DNA from: Bradyrhizobium paxllaeri
GTDB lineage: Bacteria > Pseudomonadota > Alphaproteobacteria > Rhizobiales > Xanthobacteraceae
Reading direction: 5' to 3'
DNA: 64,000 nucleotides
NCBI RefSeq assembly: GCF_001693515.2
Contig: NZ_CP042968.1
Coordinates: forward strand, 5,394,001-5,458,000
Shown: piece after piece, positions 57,192-64,000 of the stretch
Layout: the number at the start of each line of letters is the position of its first letter
How positions within the stretch are numbered: position 1 is the first letter of the stretch
Translations under genes and position numbers: made by a program
The notes under the pieces: model-generated
What the model was told of the DNA's origin: nothing
The model's database searches: none
The model's input: only the letters and a program-made list of their open reading frames with translations

Positions 57192-58271
57192 ATGAATATC
57201 GATACACCGAAGACCGCAGAAAACTTTGTTCAAGCTTACGGGCTCCTGCAGCAGCATCAACGGGCGCCGGAACAGCCGGACGACCTGACCGGACAAACCA
57301 GGTCACCAGCACACCCGTCCACGGGCCAAGCGAACTTTGACCAGCAGCTAAGTGATCTTCGGCCGATCCACCAAACGTCTGATTCGGCTACCGCTTTGAC
57401 AGATTCCGAAGTTGGATCGCCCTCGATCATGACGAGAGGCAATCTGGGAGCGTGCGCTATCCAGGAAGGCGAACGGTGCCCAGCCCCATCGTTCATCCGA
57501 GGGCGTGCCGAACTTGCCGCATCACTGGCCGGAGCGAACGTTGAGGCGCTCAGGAACGAGATCAGGCTGGCTCAGCAGCGAACAGCACAGTGGCCAAGAA
57601 CAACCGGATCTTCCGCGGGCACTATCAATGGCGACCGAATTCTCAACGACGTTTTGGCATCCTCGTATCTGCCGCTACATCGCTTTCAGAACGAGGACAT
57701 CGATTGCGAGCCACTCCTAGACACGGAGGTGAGTGCCATCGCTCATGTGCGTTCCTTAGCGGATTTGCGTGCTCACGCTAGCCCGCATGTCTCTAAGGCC
57801 GCTATCTGCTCGGACGACGAAAGGGAGGACGAAATTGATAAGGCGCGCCTCGCTGCATTGCACACCCAAGGCGTTACAGAAAGTGCTTTTGTGTCACTGT
57901 GCGAGAACCCTTCACGACTGCTCGTTTCAAAGGACGAGACCGAGCATGGCGCGAAGGCAATTGCAAAGAACGCTAAGAAGTTACACACCTACACGGTACC
58001 GAGTGTCACCGCTTGGCCGACCAAAAAGATCAACGGTATTTTAGAGCGCGGTAATGCTCCTGGAGATGAGGAATTGCGAGTTTGGCTGAGGGGAATACCG
58101 ACCGAGGAGACCGAGGTCTTGTTTCTGGGCGGCAATCTAGCTGACTATCGGACAGCCAGCGTAGATAATCCGAACACGGCTGACGCACTGCAAGATAGCC
58201 CGACCGTCAAGAAAGCGAGGGTGAGCTCCGATGCGCCCCAGATGATACAGCATCATCACGGCCACACTTGA
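57192..58271 (+). CDS. Putative type III effector of unknown type (359 aa)
   Basis: ATG 57192 (MNIDTPKTAENFVQAYG) has GGGGA upstream and is preferred over ATG 57174. A tts box 52 bases before it makes type III secretion likely. The first ~120 residues are polar and Ser/Thr/Gln/Pro-rich, as in export signals. The middle has a helical stretch (AELAASLAGANVEALRNEIRLAQQRTAQ). The C-terminal half (about 195-320) is a charged alpha/beta domain (DKARLAALHTQGVTESAFVSL, LRVWLRGIPTEETEVLFLGGNLADYR), followed by a basic PTVKKARV that could be a nuclear signal and a His-rich end. No enzyme motif or known Nop family was recognised. Confidence 0.7.
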   Translation: MNIDTPKTAENFVQAYGLLQQHQRAPEQPDDLTGQTRSPAHPSTGQANFDQQLSDLRPIHQTSDSATALTDSEVGSPSIMTRGNLGACAIQEGERCPAPSFIRGRAELAASLAGANVEALRNEIRLAQQRTAQWPRTTGSSAGTINGDRILNDVLASSYLPLHRFQNEDIDCEPLLDTEVSAIAHVRSLADLRAHASPHVSKAAICSDDEREDEIDKARLAALHTQGVTESAFVSLCENPSRLLVSKDETEHGAKAIAKNAKKLHTYTVPSVTAWPTKKINGILERGNAPGDEELRVWLRGIPTEETEVLFLGGNLADYRTASVDNPNTADALQDSPTVKKARVSSDAPQMIQHHHGHT

Positions 58272-58463
58272 TCGCACCTTGACGCGCCACTCAGGCGTTC
58301 GCGTCAACGCTCATTGATCCAAATCCGCATTTCGCCTTCGCCGCGGTTAGCCCAGCTGAACCACGGAATGAATGTCAGCCGCTGCGATTGTAGCTGTGCT
58401 GGCACTTTGTCGTTGTGATAAAGCGCCCTTTCTTCAGAATGCGTGTGTTGCGACCGGGCCCCA

Positions 58464-60254
58464 TCAGCCTGCAGCAATCTTGTCGCTAAAGAGACCAGTG
58501 CCTTCGATAAGCGAAAACCGGCTTTCTGCAGGAAGCCACACGTTGTGTAACTCGGTCCCGTTATCGGCCTCTTCGAGACAATAAATCAAAGGGCCACGCT
58601 GGATAGCCACCTTGCCCGCCAAATTGCGAAGTTGCGGATGGCCGTATATGCGGGTACTGCCATCGGCAGCGATAGTTTGACCCGATCTCCCTGCCGCCAC
58701 GTGCGGTGAATATGCAAATAGCCCTTGCGCGACTCGCAATTGAGAGGTTCGCCGTTCAGGGTCGTCTCCGGCGCGCTGCACCATTCCGGCAGGCGCAGGG
58801 CGAGCGTGTGGACGATTGGCTGTGCAGATTCCAAAGCGATTTCCACCTCGTCCTTCCAAGGATAGTTGCCGCTCATGAACAACTGCAGCGTATGCCCGCC
58901 GACCGATACCGCCACTCTATTGCCAATATAGAGATTGATATAGAGCGCGTCGGAGCATGACTTATAGATGTAATGACCGATTGATGTGAAAATGCGTGCG
59001 ACGTTCGGTGGACAGCAGGCGCAGCCAAACCAGCGTTGCCGCACCGCCCTGACATGACTGTAGATGCCATTGGACCGCAGCGTTTTGGGATGAACTTCGA
59101 GCGGGTTAACATAGAAATAGTGACGCCCATCGAAAGCGATACTGCCCAGGACCGTATTATATAAGGCGCGCTCCATCACGTCGGCATAGCGACTGTCCAC
59201 TTCCATTTCCAGCATACGGCGCGCGAACATCATCAGGCCAATCGACGCACAACTTTCCGCGTACGCTGTATCGTTCGGCAGATCGTAATCACTGCTGAAC
59301 GCTTCGCCGAAGCTTTGCGAGCCGATACCGCCGGTGATATAGATCTGGCGCTGCACCATCTTTTGCCATAACCGTAGGCAAGCCTGGCGTTGGTGCTCGT
59401 TCTGACGCAGACGCGCCAGATGAGCGACCGCGGTCATGAGGTATACAAACCGAACCGCATGACCGGTTGCGGTCCGCTGTTCCGAATTGGCAGGTGCGCC
59501 TGGCTATAGGCTTTATTTTGCACCGTCCAGGGCATGCCAGATGATTTGAGGTTGCAGGATTGCCGGCGTTTCTCGTGTTCTATGTCATAAAAGTGCGGCT
59601 CTGTGCCGCGTTGCTCCACGAAATAGTTGGCCAGCGTCAGATATCGCTGCTCCTGCGTCACTTCGTAAAGGCGCGTCAATGCAAGTTCAATTTCTGGATG
59701 GCCATCATAGCCGTGTAACTGATCGCGCTCCGGGCCGAAAACTGTGCCGAGGTGGTCAGCAAGCTTGCAAACGACGTCCAGCAGGCGTCGTTTGCCAGTA
59801 GCCAGAAAGAAAGCGATACCCGCTTCAATCAAGTGGCCGGCACAGTAAAGCTCATGGCATTCAGCTAGGTTGCTCCAGCGGTCCTGAGGCGCCTTTAGTA
59901 TGAAATAGGTGTTGAGATAGCCATCGCCGCATTGGGCGGCCGCAATCAATTCAATCAGCTCATCGGCGGCTTTCTCCAGGTCCGGATTAGGTGTCTGGCA
60001 CAGCGACCAAGCAACCGCCTCTAACCATTTTGCGACATCACTGTCCTGAAAAATTGTGCCCCCTTCGCACGTCCGGCGGCAATACGGAAGTTTTCTACCG
60101 CGTGGCTCGGTGTCGCTTCGGGATTGCGGTCGTTCAGCGCGTGCCATTGATAGGGAATTGCCACTTCCCTCACCAAGTGCTGGCATTTCCCGATCAACGG
60201 ATCCGAGACCTGTAGGTCGCGAAGATTGACTTCGTCCACATCCCGCCGATTCAT
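58464..60254 (-). pseudogene. Decayed GH127 beta-L-arabinofuranosidase
   Basis: Four successive frames cover one gene: MNRRDVDEVNLRDLQVSDPLIGK (ATG 60254), then DVAKWLEAVAWSLCQTPNPDLE to HPEIELALTRLYEVTQEQRYL, then MTAVAHLARLRQNEHQ to KLSLPM, then HPQLRNLAGKVAIQRGPLIYCLEE. The zinc/cysteine centre of the GH127 family is present in part (PNDTAYAESCASIG and WFGCACCPPNVARI, whose second cysteine of CC is the family nucleophile). Family members release L-arabinofuranose from plant-wall glycans and extensins. At least three frameshifts (near 60050, 59465 and 58620) kill it. It may once have acted on plant-derived hydroxyproline-arabinosides. Confidence 0.85.
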
Positions 60255-60526
60255 CTTGTTTCTCCTTTGGGGCGAACGGGCGGCTAGCTCAGCCAAGCCC
60301 GCTCGCCATGATCGTTGTTGAGGTTGCGGCCTCGAAATTGGCGGCTGCGCAACCGTATTCTCCACGCGAACGCTGAAGCGCTAGAAATGGAAAGGCTGCC
60401 CCCTATGCCACTGGACGGCGTGGCCCTCAGAAGGGCTGGTCAAACCGAGCTTCTTTCCAATCTCCTATCGCTGAAATGTTATGCAACAATCACGCTAGTT
60501 TGTCGGATCACAAACGCCGGGCCTGC

Positions 60527-62623
60527 CTAAGCCTTGCCGTCAAGCCAGCCGATCTTGCTCTTCAGGAACTGAAAGCCCAGCACCTCGAAGCCGGCGCGCT
60601 CCCTGTTGTCCCGGCCGTAACCATGGCCGCCCGCCGCCGGCTCGTAGAAATAGGCCTCGTAGCCCATTGCCTGGAGCTTCGCGGCCATCTTGCGCGCATG
60701 TCCGGGATGAACACGATCGTCCCGCCGCGTAGTGGCGATCAGGATCGGGGGGTATTTTTGGCCGCGCTTGGCGGCATGATACGCGGAATAGGTCTTGAGC
60801 CACTCCCACTCCTCGAGCTTATCGGGGTCCCCATATTCTGCAATCCAGCTTGCTCCTGCCAGAAGCTTGGTGTAGCGGCGCATGTCGATCAGCGGGATCG
60901 TGCAGAACAGCGCGCCGAAGCGTTCCGGATAGCGCGTCAGCATATTGGTAATGAGGATGCCGCCGTTCGATCCTGCCTGGGCTGCGATCCGCTTCGGCCC
61001 CGTCACCCCACGACGCACGAGATCGGCGGCAACGGCAGCGAAGTCGTCGTGCGACAATTTCTTACCGCGGAGCCGACCAGCGTCGTGCCAGCGCGTACCG
61101 AACTCGCCTCCGCCGCGTAAATTCGCCTGCACAGTGGTGCCGCCGCGCTCGAGCCAAAGCTTGCCAAGCGCTGAATTGTAGTACGGCCTCACGGAGATCC
61201 CAAAGCCGCCGTAGCCGCTCATATGGACGGGCGCACCGCCTGTCTCGTCGGCCGGACCGGTCTGTACATAGGGGATGCGCTCTCCATCTATCGAAATGGC
61301 CTCGTGTTGTGTGACCACCAGCCCATCCGCGGTAAAGGTCTTGGGCGCCTGCTTGAGCACGGTCGGACTGGTGACGTTATTCTCGATCAGCATAAGCGAA
61401 GCTGGCGTGAGCGGATCCTGGCTCCCGACGAGCAGGTCGCCATTGTCTTCGGACGGATCGCAATCAAGGGGCCAGAGGTCGACGACCCCGATGTCGGGAA
61501 GCCCACGGAGCTGCGCGCGGCTCCAGCCCTTGTCGGATGGCGTGCAGATCTCGAAGAACGGCCGCAGTTCGTTGAGAATAGAAAGCACAAGCTTGCCGGC
61601 ACTCCAAAAGAAACCCTGCAGAGCGCGGCGGGGGCCTGGTTCGAAAAGAACCTCGAACTGACGGTTGCCTTCGAGGAACGCCGCCAACGAGATGACGAGC
61701 ACTGTATCGGCGGCATAGGTCCGCCCCGCCACAGACCAGGATTCGCGCGGCTTGATGGCCAGCCAATTGCGATGGGGGAGCATCCTGGTGTTGCTTGGCA
61801 GATTGATTTTGGTCGTGGCACCGGATTCGTCACCGAGCCAGATGGCAAAATTGAAGGTGTCCACCCCATCGACGAACCACATCCGCGGCGGCGCAACGGT
61901 GTGGTCGACATTGCAGCTGACTCCGACATGATTGGCTGCGATCTTGAAGATCGCTGGTGCTTGATCCGCCTGCGTACCGCGCCGCCACAGCCTCACCGTG
62001 CGCGCATAGCCGGAGGTCGTCGCCATGCGCTGCCCATGCGAGCTCGACAGCACCAGCGTATCGGGATCGAGCCATTCAACCGAGCCCTTAGCCTCCGGCA
62101 AGACGAAGCCATCGCTGACAAAGGTCTTCGCGTCGGTATCGAACTCACGCAAGGTGACGGAATCGCTGCCGCCGCGCGAAAGGCTCAAAATCGTCCGTCT
62201 ATGATCCCCGGCCAGTGAGGCCGTCCCGTTCAGGAGCCAGTCTTGGCCTTCGCTGATAGCGAGCTGATCGATGTCGAGCAGAACTTCCCATGACGGCTTC
62301 GGCGTACGAAATTCTTCCAGAGTAGTTCGTCGCCAAAGGCCGCGTGGATTATTGGCATCCTTCCAGAGATTGTAGAGATAGTCGCCGCACCGGCTGACAT
62401 AGGGGATATTATCCGATCGGTCATAAATCGAGGTCAGCGCATCGCGATCCCCCTCGAATGCGGCGCCGCCAAACACCTGCAGAGTCATGCTATTCTGCCG
62501 ATCGACAAATTTCAGCGCCCGTGCGCCTTCGATCTGTTCCAACCACAGATAGGGATCATCGTCTGGAGCGGAAAGCGTGGGCTTGCCAACCCGCGACTTT
62601 GTCGTCGCTCTTGCCTTGACCAA
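60527..62623 (-). CDS. Prolyl oligopeptidase family (S9A) serine peptidase
   Basis: A 698-residue protein, intact. Residues ~1-430 form the beta-propeller (starting PDDDPYLWLEQIEGARALKFV), and ~450-698 the alpha/beta hydrolase. The catalytic Ser552 is in AQAGSNGGIL, Asp635 or Asp636 in RRDDRVHPGHA, and His667 in AAGGHGYGRD. It cleaves small peptides after proline, in the cytosol or periplasm; no signal peptide is visible. The only start in range is TTG 62621-62623, with GGAG eight bases upstream, an unusual but credible choice. A gene of this type next to type III effectors is not a known pairing. It is the only undamaged gene between the effector pair and the P450. Confidence 0.93.
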   Translation of the reverse strand: MVKARATTKSRVGKPTLSAPDDDPYLWLEQIEGARALKFVDRQNSMTLQVFGGAAFEGDRDALTSIYDRSDNIPYVSRCGDYLYNLWKDANNPRGLWRRTTLEEFRTPKPSWEVLLDIDQLAISEGQDWLLNGTASLAGDHRRTILSLSRGGSDSVTLREFDTDAKTFVSDGFVLPEAKGSVEWLDPDTLVLSSSHGQRMATTSGYARTVRLWRRGTQADQAPAIFKIAANHVGVSCNVDHTVAPPRMWFVDGVDTFNFAIWLGDESGATTKINLPSNTRMLPHRNWLAIKPRESWSVAGRTYAADTVLVISLAAFLEGNRQFEVLFEPGPRRALQGFFWSAGKLVLSILNELRPFFEICTPSDKGWSRAQLRGLPDIGVVDLWPLDCDPSEDNGDLLVGSQDPLTPASLMLIENNVTSPTVLKQAPKTFTADGLVVTQHEAISIDGERIPYVQTGPADETGGAPVHMSGYGGFGISVRPYYNSALGKLWLERGGTTVQANLRGGGEFGTRWHDAGRLRGKKLSHDDFAAVAADLVRRGVTGPKRIAAQAGSNGGILITNMLTRYPERFGALFCTIPLIDMRRYTKLLAGASWIAEYGDPDKLEEWEWLKTYSAYHAAKRGQKYPPILIATTRRDDRVHPGHARKMAAKLQAMGYEAYFYEPAAGGHGYGRDNRERAGFEVLGFQFLKSKIGWLDGKA

Positions 62624-62979
62624 ACTTCACTCCATCCCTGGCACTGACGCGCAATCCCGAAATGGCATTGCATCAAAGCTCTTAATATGTTGCATCCATC
62701 TTTCCTCGATTCGGTCGCCTCGCGGGTTCCTGGATGCTGATTGCCATGTGTCCGTCAGTTCCATCAATTGCTGAATTTGGTAGTTGATTGGGCGCGCTCT
62801 GACGCATCTGCCATGACGCGCAGCCTCCACACTTCCAACCGAAGCCGCCGGTGGCAACTTTCATCTTCCAGGCGAGCTTGGTGTTCCTTGCCGAGCAAGA
62901 CGATATTACCGAGCGGCCTAAGCGACACCGTACGATAACGCTGCTGCAAAGCACCGCTGCGGGCCGATTCAGACGCCAG
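62624..62979. other. Short eroded stretch
   Basis: Minus-strand frames give ARPINYQIQQLMELTDTWQSA and similar strings without a family match. No promoter-like element was recognised. Confidence 0.3.
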
Positions 62980-63330
62980 ATGCTGTCAGCTCCGGGCTGC
63001 CCGCGCATCTGCCTCCGAGCAAAACCATCGTTCGCCTGAGAGCCAGATATCCGAGTTTGAGTACAATACTCCTGCCCCGGTGAGTGATAGATGCGCTCGC
63101 CCGTGCTCTTGCTGATGTTGCCCTTTATCGGACAGCCGACGAGGATGGGCCCCAAACTCCGTCGCGGCGATGATGCTGCCAACGATTGCCAATCCGATTG
63201 CTGTGGGGATGATAGCTCGGAACTTTGGACGTCGACGCGCATCTTGCCCCGGCCGAGATGCTTCTATCGAAGTCCTATCGAGGTCGGCCCGGCACGCATG
63301 CGCACACGTGTGTTTGGCTATCGTACAAAC
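62980..63330 (-). pseudogene. Decayed small sunset-type protein gene
   Basis: An N-terminal membrane segment (KFRAIIPTAIGLAIVGSIIAATEFG) is followed, in another frame, by CPIKGNISKSTGERIYHSPGQ and, in the first frame again, by GERWFCSEADARAARS. The CxIKGNI...GERIYHxPGQ...GERWFCSEAEARAAG pattern is typical of small exported proteins with the sunset domain, often linked to nucleases. Two frameshifts interrupt it. Confidence 0.6.
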
Positions 63331-63539
63331 GTTCACAAACCGTGCAGCATTGGCCGCCGCCCGCAGTTTTCTTCCCTCCGTCGTGGCGATGCAAACGACC
63401 GGTCTACGGGCGCTGCTTTTTCATGAAAAATGAGATCTGCATCGCGGCCGCCTTTCCCTCATTTTCGACGAAAGCTATCCGCTCATTCAGGTCGGGCGCA
63501 GAAAAACCTCATGGCCTGGCGGCCCAAGCGCATCACAGC

Positions 63540-64000
63540 CTAAGCTCTAATCTGCACAGGAAGAGCGGAATAACCGTGCACAAAGTTAGACGCAATTCGA
63601 TCGGGTTCGCCGACAACCTCGACTTCGAGCCGCGCGTTCAAGACTTCTTCCCAGAGGATTTTCAGCTGCAGTTCGGCAAGATGCCGACCAAGGCAGCGAT
63701 GGATGCCGAATCCGAACGAGAGATGCTGCCGGGCGTTCTTGCGGTCGATGAGAAATCTGTCGGCGTTCTCGATGACCTCTTCGTCGCGGTTACCAGAGAT
63801 GTACCACATGACGACCTTGTCGCCCTTCCTGATTTGTTTCCCACCTACGACGATATCGGTCGCGGCGTTGCGGCGCATATGTGCGATGGGAGTCTGATAC
63901 CGAATAATTTCGGACACCGCGCTCGATACCAGTTCGGGATTATCGCGTAGTTTTCGCAGCTCGGAGGGGTGCTGGTTCATGAACAGGAGGCCCCCGGTAA
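63540..64000 (-). CDS. Cytochrome P450, C-terminal part (runs off the window)
   Basis: The frame continues upstream past position 64000 (TGLLFMNQHPSELRKLRDNP), so only about 150 residues are visible. The E-x-x-R motif (SEIIRYQ) and the heme-binding FGFGIHRCLGRHLAE are present, and the protein ends PVQIRA. The IHRCLG sequence and the tail VVGEPDRIASNFVHGYSALPV resemble CYP125/CYP127-type enzymes more than the gibberellin-operon CYP112. Bradyrhizobium islands carry several symbiotic P450s. No CYP114-like gene follows, so I do not call a gibberellin cluster. Confidence 0.9.
   Translation of the reverse strand, partial: TGGLLFMNQHPSELRKLRDNPELVSSAVSEIIRYQTPIAHMRRNAATDIVVGGKQIRKGDKVVMWYISGNRDEEVIENADRFLIDRKNARQHLSFGFGIHRCLGRHLAELQLKILWEEVLNARLEVEVVGEPDRIASNFVHGYSALPVQIRA

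Noticed and set aside
58390..58420. Sigma-54 promoter at TGGCACTTTGTCGTT
   Set aside because: The -12 half is not TTGC at the right spacing, no NifA site lies nearby, and it faces a region with no gene start.
63540..64000. Gibberellin biosynthesis operon (CYP112-CYP114...)
   Set aside because: No ferredoxin, CYP114, CYP117 or terpene synthase follows, and the heme motif and C-terminal tail fit another P450 group better.
1..64000. CRISPR array, rRNA or tRNA genes
   Set aside because: No regularly spaced short repeats were seen. The only tandem array is the 120-bp coding repeat in the effector. No cloverleaf-like or rRNA-like sequence was recognised.

Overview
The window looks like part of a Bradyrhizobium-type symbiosis island. 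The support is a nifDKENX block with fdxB and the small nif accessory genes, a second Fe-S (suf) operon carrying a NifA/sigma-54-type promoter, two type III effector genes behind tts boxes, insertion sequences of the IS66 and IS256 families, a P450 gene at the right edge, and a high-GC coding style with many decayed genes and long gene-poor spacers. Species cannot be fixed from the sequence alone.

Layout. 1-1.3 kb holds fossils of a flavin monooxygenase (sfnG-like) and of biotin synthase. 2.3-4.0 kb encodes an MFS exporter. 5.2-20.7 kb is the most unusual segment. A four-helix membrane protein ends in a textbook Hedgehog signalling-type Zn/Ca domain. It is followed on the same strand by three giant genes of unknown function (about 1413, 1150 and 2235 residues), with reading-frame anomalies at the first junction and near the end of the second. 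At 21.8 kb lies a Tae4-type peptidoglycan amidase, the kind of toxin delivered by type VI secretion. 22.9-25.5 kb is a complete IS66 element.

27.4-35.3 kb (minus strand) is nifD-nifK-nifE-nifN-nifX-DUF269-DUF683-fdxB, with all frames open and a clear -24/-12 promoter and upstream NifA site. A malic enzyme gene is divergent from it. 39.1-45.1 kb (minus strand) is ferredoxin-sufB-sufC-sufD-sufS-(nifZ-like), with its own NifA site. sufC, sufD and sufS carry single-base deletions while sufB and the ferredoxin are intact. 46.0-47.5 kb is an IS256-family element with a perfect 8-bp target duplication.

47.5-51.5 kb is mostly empty apart from a few small ORFs. 51.5-58.3 kb carries two divergent tts-box genes: a 1664-residue NopD/XopD-like SUMO protease with many internal repeats, and an unidentified 359-residue putative effector. 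Then come a decayed GH127 arabinofuranosidase, an intact prolyl oligopeptidase, a decayed sunset-type small protein, and the C-terminal part of a P450 that runs off the window.

How the genes work together: the nif block, the NifA-linked suf operon and the malic enzyme fit nitrogen fixation and its Fe-S and carbon supply, and the tts-box genes fit host manipulation. The Hedgehog-domain/giant-gene/Tae4 segment does not belong to any symbiotic pathway I recognise and is the best candidate here for an undescribed system.
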